A stretch of DNA of 64,000 nucleotides, taken from NCBI RefSeq assembly GCF_016918855.1, contig NZ_JADKYB010000005.1, forward strand, positions 310,001-374,000, written 5' to 3'. The first letter of the stretch is position 1. Every line of letters starts with the position of its first letter. Below the pieces are notes generated by a model. The model had not been told where the DNA came from. It saw nothing but the letters and a program-made list of their open reading frames with translations, and ran no database searches. The DNA is from Actinacidiphila acididurans. GTDB taxonomy: Bacteria > Actinomycetota > Actinomycetes > Streptomycetales > Streptomycetaceae. Made by a program: the position numbers and the translations under genes. Shown here in pieces: positions 25,953-35,664 of the stretch.

Positions 25953-26882
25953 ATGTCCCAGTACACCGATCTGCGTCGCGAGTTGGAGACGCTGACCACC
26001 GAGGCGTTCCGGCCGGAGCTCGCCGAGATCGACCGGCTGCCGACGGTGGAGATCGCCCGGACGATGAACACCGAGGACACGATGGTGCCCGCCGCCGTTG
26101 CCGGGCAGTTGCCGGCGATCGCGGCCGCCATCGACGCGATCGCCGCGCGGATGGCGGGCGGCGGACGGCTGGTGTACGCGGGCGCGGGCACCGCCGGCCG
26201 GCTCGGGGTGCTCGACGCCAGCGAGTGCCCGCCGACCTTCAACACCACCCCGGGCGTCGAGGTGGTGGGCCTGATCGCGGGCGGCCCGGAGGCGATGGTG
26301 ACCTCCGTGGAGGGCGCCGAGGACAGCAAGGAGCTGGCCGCGGCGGACCTGGACCGGCTGGGGCTGACCGCGGCGGACAGCGTGGTGGGCGTCTCGGCGT
26401 CCGGCCGCACGCCCTACGCGGTCGGCGCGGTCGAACACGCCCGGAAGCTCGGGGCTCTGACGGTGGGTCTGTCCTGCAACGCGGGCTCGCCGCTGGCCGC
26501 CGCCGCGGACCACGCCATCGAGGTGGTGGTGGGCCCGGAGCTGCTCTCCGGCTCCACCCGGCTGAAGTCCGGCACCGCGCAGAAGCTGGTGCTCAACATG
26601 CTCTCGACGATCACGATGATCCGGCTGGGCAAGACCTACGGCAATCTGATGGTCGACGTGCGGGCCTCCAACGAGAAGCTGCGGGCCCGCTCCCGGCGGA
26701 TCGTCGCGCTCGCCACCGGCGCGGGCGAGGAGGCCATCGAGGCGGCGCTCATCGCCACCGACGGCGAGGTCAAGCCGGCCATCCTGACCCTGCTCGCGCA
26801 GGTGGACGCCGCCACCGCCGACCGGCTGCTGGCGGCCTCGGGCGGCCGGCTGCGCGAGGCCCTGGCCGCGGCCCACGCCTGA
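25953..26882 (+). CDS. murQ: N-acetylmuramic acid 6-phosphate etherase MurQ
   Basis: The 309-residue SIS-domain protein shows the MurQ signatures LPTVEIARTMNTEDTMVPAA, GAGTAGRLGVLDASECPPTF and VSASGRTPYAVGA. It removes lactate from MurNAc-6-phosphate to give GlcNAc-6-phosphate, which NagA (38185) can then deacetylate, so murein recycling and amino-sugar use meet within this window. An in-frame ATG at 25938 directly behind GAGAAGG is an alternative start adding five residues. Confidence 0.95.
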   Translation: MSQYTDLRRELETLTTEAFRPELAEIDRLPTVEIARTMNTEDTMVPAAVAGQLPAIAAAIDAIAARMAGGGRLVYAGAGTAGRLGVLDASECPPTFNTTPGVEVVGLIAGGPEAMVTSVEGAEDSKELAAADLDRLGLTAADSVVGVSASGRTPYAVGAVEHARKLGALTVGLSCNAGSPLAAAADHAIEVVVGPELLSGSTRLKSGTAQKLVLNMLSTITMIRLGKTYGNLMVDVRASNEKLRARSRRIVALATGAGEEAIEAALIATDGEVKPAILTLLAQVDAATADRLLAASGGRLREALAAAHA

Positions 26883-27072
26883 CGGTCCGTACGGAAACGT
26901 AAGCCGTACCGGCACCGTAAGTCGTACCGGAAACGCGGAGAAACGCCGAGAACGCGGGCGGCGCCCGTCCGCCGTACCGGCCCGAGACCACGGGTGCGGT
27001 ACGGCGAGGGGCGCCGCCTGGTGCTGCGGGTGCCGCGGGGGTGCCGCGGCCGGACGAGCTGATCCGGGTGGA

Positions 27073-28821
<1,749 letters not shown>

Positions 28822-28840
28822 TCACCGACCCGGTCCAGCT

Positions 28841-28867
28841 TTAGCACTCTCCCATGGAGAGCGCTAG
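28841..28867 (-). promoter_or_regulatory. CIRCE element, proximal (HrcA operator)
   Basis: TTAGCACTC, nine bases, then GAGCGCTAG matches TTAGCACTC-N9-GAGTGCTAA with two changes in the right arm. It lies between the groEL promoter and the start codon. Confidence 0.9.
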
Positions 28868-28872
28868 CCTCA

Positions 28873-28902
28873 TGATTAGCACTCTCCCCTGTCGAGTGCA
28901 AG
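28873..28902 (-). promoter_or_regulatory. groEL promoter overlapped by a distal CIRCE element
   Basis: On the minus strand TTGCAC (28896-28901) and TAATCA (28873-28878) are spaced by 17 bp. CIRCE copy two (28876-28902, TTAGCACTC-N9-GAGTGCAAG) covers both hexamers, so bound HrcA would block RNA polymerase directly. Confidence 0.85.
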
Positions 28903-29110
28903 CACAGAGCCCTCCCGCCATGGCGGAGCGACCCCGCTCCGGACGGTCCGCGCGGGAGTCGCGAACACCTGCCGGACGCATGCCGTACACGTGCCGAACG
29001 CACGCCGAACACACGGAGGACCCGCGCCCGCCGCGTCCTGGGCGCGGGGGGTGCGGGTCCTGCGTGTGCTTGCGTGCAGCGTCGCGTCGGTGGCCGAACG
29101 CGCCGGGACG

Positions 29111-29314
29111 TCAGCCGGACAGCCGGACCATGTCCGCCTGCGGCCCCTTCTGACCCTGCGAGATCTCGAACTCGACCCGCTGGCCTTCCTCGAGGGTGCG
29201 GTATCCGTCCATCTGAATCGCGCTGTAGTGGACGAAAACATCCGCACCACCGTCGACCGCGATGAAGCCGTAGCCCTTCTCCGCGTTGAACCACTTGACG
29301 GTGCCCTGAGCCAT
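29111..29314 (-). CDS. CspA-type cold-shock protein
   Basis: The 67-residue product is a single cold-shock domain: [20 protein letters not shown] with RNP1, DVFVHYSAI with RNP2, and a C-terminal GPQADMVR. It binds single-stranded nucleic acid as an RNA chaperone. GGGGAGTTAGGA ends directly before the ATG. A promoter about 130 nt upstream would give the long leader usual for cold-shock genes. Confidence 0.95.
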   Translation of the reverse strand: MAQGTVKWFNAEKGYGFIAVDGGADVFVHYSAIQMDGYRTLEEGQRVEFEISQGQKGPQADMVRLSG

Positions 29315-29784
29315 TCCTAACTCCCCTATTGCTGGCCCTATCGCGGCCCCGCACTCCGCGGGCCCGGGTCAGACCTCACCCCCCGGTGCGGCCCTTACCT
29401 TCAACAGGTGTGAGCCCTGGGGGGCGTGCGCCGGAACGCGTCGACCGCGGCTGAATGTATCTGCACGGATGCCCACCGCAACAGGTCAATCGGACGAGAA
29501 ATCTCGGTGCGACCCATCGGATATAACGCAGGAAAAAACGATAATGCGGGGCATCTCGGACCGAGCAAAAGGGATGAACGGGACATATTCCCCGTGAATT
29601 TGGCGATAAATCGCCGCACTGACCGTGCAGACGACACGCTTGCCCCCGGCAACTGTACCGGCGGCCGTCCGACGCCCGGCACGCGGGTGCCCCGCCCACC
29701 CGGAAGGGTGAACGGGGCACCGGAACACCGGACCGCCGCGGCCTGCCGCCCTTGTCGGCGGCACCGGAAACGGTCAGAAGTGCG
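29315..29784. other. Long csp leader, promoter, and terminator of the thrC-like operon
   Basis: This 470-bp region is richer in A+T than its neighbours between about 29450 and 29640. On the minus strand TTGCGG (29476-29481) and TACATT (29454-29459) are 16 bp apart and would start a leader of about 133 nt for the csp gene. A hairpin at 29686-29721 probably ends the upstream operon. I found no gene that looks real. Confidence 0.6.
29686..29721 (-). terminator. Hairpin after the CysO-like gene
   Basis: GGTGCCCCG (29686-29694) pairs with 29713-29721, and inside it CACCC pairs with GGGTG around a GGAA tetraloop. It lies 64 bp beyond the operon stop on the minus strand. Confidence 0.6.
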
Positions 29785-30060
29785 TCATCCGCCCGCCACC
29801 GCGGGAATGATCGAGACGCTGGCACCGTCCGGGACAACCGTGGCGAGCCCGTCGGAAAAACGGACATCGTCATCGTTGACATAAACGTTCACGAAGCGCC
29901 GGAGTTTTCCGGTGTCGTCGAGAACCCGGGCGGAAATGCCCGCGTGATTCTTCTCCAGCGACTCGATGATCTCGGCCAGCGTCGCGCCGTCGGCCGGCAC
30001 CTCGGCCTGGCCGCCGGTGTAGCTGCGCAGGATCGTGGGAATACGTACGGAAGCACTCAT
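29785..30060 (-). CDS. CysO-like sulfur carrier protein (MoaD/ThiS fold)
   Basis: This 91-residue ubiquitin-fold protein ends in SIIPAVAGG, so its C-terminal Gly-Gly can be adenylated and thiocarboxylated. The segments VRIPTILRSYTGGQ and RRFVNVYVNDDDVRFSDGLA are very close to M. tuberculosis CysO as I remember it. CysO there hands sulfur to O-phosphoserine via CysM. Here no cysM, mec or E1-like gene is nearby; instead its ATG overlaps the stop of the thrC-like gene as ATGA, implying tight coupling. It probably donates sulfur to that enzyme (inference). Confidence 0.9.
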   Translation of the reverse strand: MSASVRIPTILRSYTGGQAEVPADGATLAEIIESLEKNHAGISARVLDDTGKLRRFVNVYVNDDDVRFSDGLATVVPDGASVSIIPAVAGG

Positions 30061-31397
30061 GCGAGGCCAGCCTCTCGGAACGCGGAAAGGGTGGGGCGGA
30101 TGGTCGCGGTGGGCCCGGTGCCGGCCACCGCGTCCAGGGTCTTCAGGCCGTCGCCGGTGTTCAGCACGACGGTCTCGGCGGCCGGGTCGAGCTGCCCGGT
30201 CTCGATCAGCTTGCGCAGCACACCGACCGTCACTCCGCCCGCGGTCTCGGCGAACACGCCCTCGGTCCGGGCCAGCAGCGCGATCGCGTCGACGATCTGC
30301 TCGTCGGTGACGTCCTCCACCGTGCCGCCGGTGCGCCGGGTGATGTCCAGCACGTACGGGCCGTCCGCCGGATTGCCGATGGCCAGCGACTTGGCGATGG
30401 TGTCCGGCTTGACCGGGCGCACCACGTCGTGCCCGGCCTTGAAGGCGGCAGAGACCGGCGAGCAGCCCTCGGCCTGCGCGCCGTAGATCCTGTACGGCTT
30501 GTCCTCGACCAGGCCGAGCGCGATCAGTTCCTTCAGGCCCTTGTCGATCTTGGTGAGCTGGGAGCCGGAGGCGATCGGGATCACCAGGTTGTCCGGCAGC
30601 CGCCAGCCGAGCTGCTCGGCGATCTCGTACGCCAGGGTCTTGGAGCCCTCGCCGTAGTACGGCCGCAGGTTGACGTTGACGAAGCCCCAGCCCTCGCCGA
30701 TCGGGTCGCCGATCAGTTCGGAGCAGAACCGGTTCACGTCGTCGTAGGAGCCCTCGATGGCGACGAGTTCGCCGCCGTAGACCGCGGCCATGACGACCTT
30801 GGCGCTCTCCAGATCGTGCGGGATGAACACGCAACTGCGCAGGCCGGCCCGGGCGGCGGCGGCGCCGACGGCGCCGGCCAGGTTGCCGGTGGACGAGCAG
30901 GACAGCGTGGTCAGGCCGAAGGTGCGGGCCGCCTCCAAGGCGATGGCCACCACCCGGTCCTTGAAGGAGTGGGTGGGATTGCCGGAGTCGTCCTTGACGT
31001 ACAGGCCGCCGGTGACGCCCAGTTCGCGGGCCAGGTTGTCGGCCTTGATCAGCTTGGTCCAGCCCGGGTTGAGGTTGGGCCGCTCGGCGACGTCCGCGGG
31101 CACCGGCAGCAGCGGCGCGTACCGCCAGATGCTGGCGGGGCCGGCCTCGATCCGCCGGCGCAGCTCGTCCGGGTCACCGAGCGGGAGGTCGTACGCCACT
31201 TCGAGCGGCCCGAAACACTCCTGACAGGCGAAGATCGGGCTCAGCGGGAACCGGGTGCCGCACTCGCGGCAGGACAACGCCGCGGCCGGGCCGAAGGACG
31301 TGCCGTAGCCCGCGTCGGCGGACGGGGATGTTCCCGGGGATTCGGGCGATACGGTGGCGGACTGCGTCGCTGCGGCGGCGGTCGACTGCACAGCCAT
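30057..31397 (-). CDS. Threonine-synthase-like PLP enzyme under a SAM riboswitch (possible homocysteine synthase)
   Basis: The 446-residue PLP fold-type II protein has a CxxC-N11-CxxC ribbon at Cys43/46/58/61, the PLP lysine in NPTHSFKDR (about Lys146), phosphate loop SCSSTGNLAGA and GSQLTKIDKG, as in threonine synthases that act on O-phosphohomoserine. ATG 31397 begins the conserved protein; the longer frame upstream runs through the riboswitch. Streptomyces carry another thrC with hom and thrB as I recall, so this may be a paralogue. SAM control and a coupled CysO-like carrier suggest homocysteine synthesis. I recall a Streptomyces enzyme named MetM of this kind but cannot check it. Confidence 0.85.
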   Translation of the reverse strand: MAVQSTAAAATQSATVSPESPGTSPSADAGYGTSFGPAAALSCRECGTRFPLSPIFACQECFGPLEVAYDLPLGDPDELRRRIEAGPASIWRYAPLLPVPADVAERPNLNPGWTKLIKADNLARELGVTGGLYVKDDSGNPTHSFKDRVVAIALEAARTFGLTTLSCSSTGNLAGAVGAAAARAGLRSCVFIPHDLESAKVVMAAVYGGELVAIEGSYDDVNRFCSELIGDPIGEGWGFVNVNLRPYYGEGSKTLAYEIAEQLGWRLPDNLVIPIASGSQLTKIDKGLKELIALGLVEDKPYRIYGAQAEGCSPVSAAFKAGHDVVRPVKPDTIAKSLAIGNPADGPYVLDITRRTGGTVEDVTDEQIVDAIALLARTEGVFAETAGGVTVGVLRKLIETGQLDPAAETVVLNTGDGLKTLDAVAGTGPTATIRPTLSAFREAGLA

Positions 31398-31799
31398 GAT
31401 GGCGAGGCCCTTTCTCTCCTCATCTTCCTCGCCACGCGGTTGCGGGGCGAGCCGGAATTGGCACCTTCCCCACCGTGGTGACCTCGCGGTCGGCGGGAGG
31501 GTTGCCGGGGCTTCAACGGGCCGTTCCCTCTGCCCCTCTGGATGAGCGGTATGGCGCGGACCAGCAGGTCCGGGCATTTGTGAGAACGTCGTACGGCCCC
31601 CGGCGTGCGGTGGTCGCGGACGTTGCTCAAGACTGTAACCGACATGCGTCATGGTTTGAGCCGCCCGTCCGCACCGCGAGATGGAACACCGGCCGGACCG
31701 GCGGGGAACACCGGGGCGAACCCGGGACGTACTGGGCGCGAACCCGGGACAGCCGGGGCGGAGCCGGGGAGACCGGGGAGACCGGGGAGAGAAGCACAC
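31398..31799. other. Divergent region between the thrC-like operon and gpgS
   Basis: This 402-bp region contains the SAM riboswitch (31419-31546). A weak minus-strand -10 TACAGT (31632-31637) could start its leader. On the gpgS side the 9-mer GACCGGGGA is repeated in tandem just before the start (about 31767-31789). I see no gene. Confidence 0.6.
31419..31546 (-). ncRNA. SAM-I (S-box) riboswitch
   Basis: Reading the minus strand, the element opens with CTCATC and closes with GATGAG (P1), and holds the S-box core: AGAGGGGCAGAGGGA, the pseudoknot/kink-turn strand TTGAAGCCCCGGCAACC and GGTGCCAATTCC. P4 is CTCGCC paired with GGCGAG. These are the invariant parts of the SAM-I class, so S-adenosylmethionine binding is very likely. 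The closing P1 strand runs into AGGAGAGAAAGG 13-25 nt before the start codon, so control of translation is likely; I see no run of T that would mark a terminator. Confidence 0.93.
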
Positions 31800-32765
31800 G
31801 TGCTCGATGAGGTGGAGCGCTGGCTGGCGCGCCGGTCGTGGTCGGCGGACGACCGGCCGCTGGAGCAGCTGCTGGCGGCCAAACGGGCGGCGGGCGCGGC
31901 CGGCACGGTGAGCGTGGTGCTGCCCGCGCTCGACGAGGAGGCCACCGTCGGGCCGATCGTCGAGGCGATCCGCGGCACCCTGATGACGCCGCAGACACCG
32001 CTGGTGGACGAGCTGGTGGTGGTCGACTCCGGGTCCACCGACGCCACCGCGAAGGTCGCTGCCGCGGCCGGCGCCCGGGTGGTGGCGCGCGACACGATCC
32101 TGCCGCGGCTGCCCGCGCTGCCCGGCAAGGGCGAGGTGCTGTGGCGTTCGCTGCTGGTCACCGGCGGCGAGATCGTCTGCTTCGTGGACGCCGACCTGCG
32201 CGACTTCGACCCGCGGTTCGTCTCCGGGATCGTCGGGCCGCTGCTCACCGACCCGGCGGTGCAGCTGGTCAAGGCGATGTACGACCGGCCGCTGGAGACC
32301 GGCGGCGCGGTGGTGCCGGCCGGCGGCGGCCGGGTCACCGAGCTGGTCGCGCGCCCGCTGCTGAACCTGCACTGGCCGCGGCTGGCCGGCTTCGTCCAGC
32401 CGCTGGGCGGGGAGTACGCGGCGCGGCGCTCGCTGCTGGAGCGGCTGCCGTTCCCGGTCGGCTACGGGGTGGAGCTGGGTCTGCTGATCGACGCGCTCGG
32501 CCTGGTCGGACTGGACGCGCTCGCCCAGGTCGACGTGGGGGTGCGGCACCACCGGCACCAGGACGGCCAGGCGCTGGGCCGGATGGCCGCGGCGATCTAC
32601 CGCACCGCGCAGCTGCGGCTGTCCCGCGGCCACCTGGTGCGCCCGCGCCTGACCCAGTTCGCCCGCGCGGGTGAGGGTTTCGTGCCCCGGACGTACCCGG
32701 TCGACACGGAGGAGCGGCCGCCGATGCGGACGGTGCCGGAATACGTCGAGCGGCGCGCGGCCTGA
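31800..32765 (+). CDS. gpgS: Glucosyl-3-phosphoglycerate synthase GpgS
   Basis: The 321-residue GT-A glycosyltransferase shows VSVVLPALDEEATVGPIVEA, the metal-binding region ELVVVDSGSTDATAKVA with VDADLRDFDPRFV, and YGVELGLLID with a late HHRHQDGQAL, as in GpgS (family GT81). It joins glucose from a nucleotide sugar to 3-phosphoglycerate, the first step to glucosylglycerate, a stress solute and precursor of methylglucose polysaccharide. GTG 31800 follows GGGGAGAG. The trehalose genes next to it fit a compatible-solute block. Confidence 0.9.
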   Translation: MLDEVERWLARRSWSADDRPLEQLLAAKRAAGAAGTVSVVLPALDEEATVGPIVEAIRGTLMTPQTPLVDELVVVDSGSTDATAKVAAAAGARVVARDTILPRLPALPGKGEVLWRSLLVTGGEIVCFVDADLRDFDPRFVSGIVGPLLTDPAVQLVKAMYDRPLETGGAVVPAGGGRVTELVARPLLNLHWPRLAGFVQPLGGEYAARRSLLERLPFPVGYGVELGLLIDALGLVGLDALAQVDVGVRHHRHQDGQALGRMAAAIYRTAQLRLSRGHLVRPRLTQFARAGEGFVPRTYPVDTEERPPMRTVPEYVERRAA

Positions 32766-32848
32766 CGGCTCGCCGGGGCGCGGGGCCTTGGTCCGGGTCG
32801 ACCCGGACCGGCGGCCCACGGGCTGACCCGGAGCGCGCGAAGAGTGTG

Positions 32849-32862
32849 CGGGAGCGCTCCCA
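32849..32862. promoter_or_regulatory. LacI-family-like operator upstream of otsA
   Basis: CGGGAGCGCTCCCA contains a perfect 12-bp palindrome and differs at one base from the CebR box TGGGAGCGCTCCCA known in Streptomyces. A second, weaker copy (11 of 14, TGAGAGCGCTCGTA) lies at 32917-32930. Confidence 0.5.
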
Positions 32863-32914
32863 CAAGGGCGCCTCGACGTGACCTCCGCCACCCCCTGTTC
32901 GGCGCCGCACCACG

Positions 32915-32942
32915 TTTGAGAGCGCTCGTACCTGGCTAGATT
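32915..32942 (+). promoter_or_regulatory. otsA leaderless promoter
   Basis: TTTGAG (32915-32920) and TAGATT (32937-32942) are 16 bp apart; the -10 box ends 7 nt before ATG 32950. The weaker LacI-type site overlaps the -35 box. Confidence 0.6.
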
Positions 32943-32949
32943 GCCGGGC

Positions 32950-34374
32950 ATGGAGGTAACGCGCGGCGCTGCCCGCATCCTGGTCGCCTCGAACAGGGGA
33001 CCGGTTTCGTTCTCCGTGGCGGGCGACGGGAGCCTGGCGAAGAGACGCGGGGGCGGCGGGCTGGTCTCGGGGCTGAGCGCGATCGGGCCGGACGCCGGCG
33101 CGGTGTGGGTGTGCGCGGCGCTGTCCGACGGGGACCGCGAGGCGGTCCGGCGCGCGGTGGCCGAGCCGGGGTCGCGGATGATCGCGGTGGACCCCGCGGT
33201 GTTCGCCGACGCGTACAACGGGATCGCCAACTCCGTGCTGTGGTTCGTCCACCACATGCTCTACCAGACCCCGCTGGAGCCGGTCTTCGACGCGGAGTTC
33301 CGCGGCCAGTGGGCGTCGTACGAGACGTACAACGCGGCCTTCGCCGACGCGCTCGCCGAGGAGGCGGAGCAGGGGGCGGCGGTGCTGGTGCAGGACTACC
33401 ACCTGGCGCTGGTGCCCGAACTGCTCCGCGAGCGCCGCCCCGACCTGCGCATCGGGCACTTCTCGCACACCCCCTGGGCGCCGCCGGACTACTACCGGCT
33501 GCTGCCGGACGACGTGGCCGCGCGGGTGCTGACCGGGATCCTCGGCGCGGACCGGGCCGGCTTCCTCACCCGGCGGTGGGCCGACGCCTTCGCCGCCTGC
33601 TGCGCCGCGGTGCTCGGCGCGGAGGTCGCCGAGGACGGAAGGTCGGTCACCCACGCCGGGCGCACCACCCGGCTGGGGGTGCACGGGCTAGGCGCCGACG
33701 GGGACTTCCTGCGTGAGCGCGCGCACCGGCCGGATGTGGCCGAGCGGATCGAGACGCTGCGCGCGGAGGTCGGACCGGGCCGGCGGCTGATCGTACGGGT
33801 GGACCGCGCCGAGTTGTCCAAGAACATCGTGCGCGGGCTGCTGGCGTACCGGCGGCTGCTGCACGAGCACCCCGGCTGGCGCAGCCGCGTGGTGCACGTG
33901 GCCTTCGCCTACCCCTCGCGGCAGGACCTCGCGGTCTACCGCGACTACACCGCCGAGGTCGCCCGGCTGGCCGCGGAGATCAACGACGAGTTCGGCACGG
34001 CGGACTGGACCCCGGTCCTGCTCAAGGTCGACGACGACTTCGCCCGGTCGCTGGCCGCCTACCGGCTGGCCGATGTCGCCCTCGTCAACCCCATCCGGGA
34101 CGGCATGAACCTGGTCGCCAAGGAGGTCCCGGTCGTCTCCGACACCGGAGTCGCCCTGGTTCTCTCCCGCGAGGCCGGTGCCTTCGCCGAACTCGGCGAG
34201 GACGCGATCCCCGTCAACCCCTTCGACATCGAGGCGACGGCCGCCGCCCTGAACACGGCCCTCACCCTCCCCGAAGCCGAACGCGCCGCCCGCACCAAGC
34301 GCCTGGCCGACGCGTCCACCGCCCTCCCGCCCTCCCGCTGGTTCCTCGACCAGCTCACGGCCCTGGGCGGCTGA
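32950..34374 (+). CDS. otsA: Trehalose-6-phosphate synthase OtsA
   Basis: The 474-residue GT20 enzyme shows ARILVASNRGPVSF at the start, the glucose-6-phosphate region GGGGLVSGLS, VLVQDYHLALVPELLRERRP, IGHFSHTPWAPPDYY and the nucleotide-site stretch VNPIRDGMNLVAKE. It makes trehalose-6-phosphate from a nucleotide glucose and glucose-6-phosphate. The phosphatase otsB is convergent, 14 bp away, so the two are made from separate promoters. A LacI-type operator and a leaderless promoter lie upstream. Confidence 0.95.
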   Translation: MEVTRGAARILVASNRGPVSFSVAGDGSLAKRRGGGGLVSGLSAIGPDAGAVWVCAALSDGDREAVRRAVAEPGSRMIAVDPAVFADAYNGIANSVLWFVHHMLYQTPLEPVFDAEFRGQWASYETYNAAFADALAEEAEQGAAVLVQDYHLALVPELLRERRPDLRIGHFSHTPWAPPDYYRLLPDDVAARVLTGILGADRAGFLTRRWADAFAACCAAVLGAEVAEDGRSVTHAGRTTRLGVHGLGADGDFLRERAHRPDVAERIETLRAEVGPGRRLIVRVDRAELSKNIVRGLLAYRRLLHEHPGWRSRVVHVAFAYPSRQDLAVYRDYTAEVARLAAEINDEFGTADWTPVLLKVDDDFARSLAAYRLADVALVNPIRDGMNLVAKEVPVVSDTGVALVLSREAGAFAELGEDAIPVNPFDIEATAAALNTALTLPEAERAARTKRLADASTALPPSRWFLDQLTALGG

Positions 34375-34388
34375 CAGTCGGGCGGCCG

Positions 34389-35237
34389 TCAGGCGAGTGC
34401 GTCCGCCAGGGCCTCCAGGACCGCGACGACTCCTTCGGGGCCCGGGACGGTGAGGTCGGACCGGTCGAGCAGGGCCTGGGGGGTCTCGGGGGTGCCGGCG
34501 CTGGCGACGAGGAGGCCGGGGGTGCCCTGGTCGCGCAGGTCGCGGACGGCGGCGAAGGCGGCGAGGTCGCCCAGGTCGTCGCCGCCGTAGAGGACGGATG
34601 AGGCGCCGACTTCGCGGAGGTAGGCGGACAGGGCGACGCCCTTGTCGACGCCGGGAGGACGCAGTTCCAGCACGTAACGGCCGGGTTCGACCATGAGGCC
34701 GTGCCGGTCGGCGAGGTCGGACAGCGGGCCGCGCAGGGCTTCGAAGGCCGCGTCGGGATCTTCGGTACGGCGGGTGTGGACGGCGACCGCGCGGCCGCCC
34801 TTGTCCTCGATCCAGGTGCCGCGCCAGGCGCCGATCCGGTCCAGGAAGCCGGGCAGTTCCGCGCGGACCGCGGTCACGCCGGGGTGTGCGCCGGGGGTAC
34901 GGACCTCGCCGGTGTGCGCGTCCCAGCGCTCGGCGCCGTAGTGGCCGAGCACGACCAGGTGCTCCAGGCCCGGCACGCCGGCGAAGCCGCCGTAGCGCAC
35001 CGCGACCCCGGCCGGGCGTCCGGTGACGACCGCGACCGCGGCGAGCCGGGGGGCCAGCCGGGCGAGCGCCGGCACCGCGCCGGGGTGCGCCCTGGCCTGC
35101 TCCGGGTCGGCGACTATGGGCGCGAGGGTGCCGTCGAAGTCGAGCGCGACCACGGCTTCGGCCGGCCGCGCGAGCAGTGCCGCGAGGCCTTCCTTGCCCT
35201 CGGGCGTGCGGGGCGTGAGGATGTCGGCGACGTCCAT
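34389..35237 (-). CDS. otsB: Trehalose-6-phosphate phosphatase OtsB
   Basis: The 282-residue HAD phosphatase carries VVALDFDGTLAPIVADPEQA (motif I), AVVTGRPAGVAV (motif II), WIEDKGGRAVAVHTRR of the cap and VLYGGDDLGDLAAF (motif IV). It releases trehalose from trehalose-6-phosphate. ATG 35237 is set by a TAGGGT box 7 nt upstream, giving a leaderless mRNA. The gene is convergent with otsA and transcribed independently. Confidence 0.95.
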   Translation of the reverse strand: MDVADILTPRTPEGKEGLAALLARPAEAVVALDFDGTLAPIVADPEQARAHPGAVPALARLAPRLAAVAVVTGRPAGVAVRYGGFAGVPGLEHLVVLGHYGAERWDAHTGEVRTPGAHPGVTAVRAELPGFLDRIGAWRGTWIEDKGGRAVAVHTRRTEDPDAAFEALRGPLSDLADRHGLMVEPGRYVLELRPPGVDKGVALSAYLREVGASSVLYGGDDLGDLAAFAAVRDLRDQGTPGLLVASAGTPETPQALLDRSDLTVPGPEGVVAVLEALADALA

Positions 35238-35335
35238 GGCCTCGACCCTACCCGGGGTCCGCGGGCGCATGCCCGGCGTACGGGCGCACCGGGACCGGCA
35301 ACTGGCCGCCGAACGGGTGACGGGCGGCGCCGCGC

Positions 35336-35632
35336 TCAGTCCCGCTCGTCGCGCCCGCGCTGCCGCTCCCGCCGCAGCCGGCCCACCGTCAGCGGGTCGT
35401 AGCGCAGCGCGCGCGGGTCGTCCAGCAGCGCGTTCAGGAGCTGGAAGTACGCGGTCGGGGACAGCCCGAGGCGCTCGCGGACCGCCCGTTCGCGGGGGCC
35501 GGGGCCGCTGAAGGTGCGGGCCGCGAGGTCCAGCACGGCCCGGTCCCGTTCGGACAGTCCGAACGTGCGGTCCGGCGGCGGCGCTTCGCCCCCGCCCGAC
35601 GGTTCGTCCGTCCACGGTCCCTCGACGATCAC
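35336..35632 (-). CDS. DUF3263 protein
   Basis: The 98-residue helical protein matches DUF3263: GLSERDRAVLDLAARTFSGP, then ERLGLSPTAYFQLLNALLDD and DPLTVGRLRRERQR. The middle looks like a helix-turn-helix, so DNA binding is possible, and the arrangement recalls sigma-factor region 4. Members are common in actinobacteria with unknown function. It lies between otsB and the sugar-binding lipoprotein on the same strand. Confidence 0.85.
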   Translation of the reverse strand: MIVEGPWTDEPSGGGEAPPPDRTFGLSERDRAVLDLAARTFSGPGPRERAVRERLGLSPTAYFQLLNALLDDPRALRYDPLTVGRLRRERQRGRDERD

Positions 35633-35664
35633 GGCCGCCCCCTGCCCGGAAACCTAGAAGTGCC

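Noticed and set aside
31398..33257. A 1066-codon minus frame extending the thrC-like gene upstream
   Set aside because: It runs through the SAM riboswitch and antisense to gpgS and otsA; the conserved protein begins at 31397.
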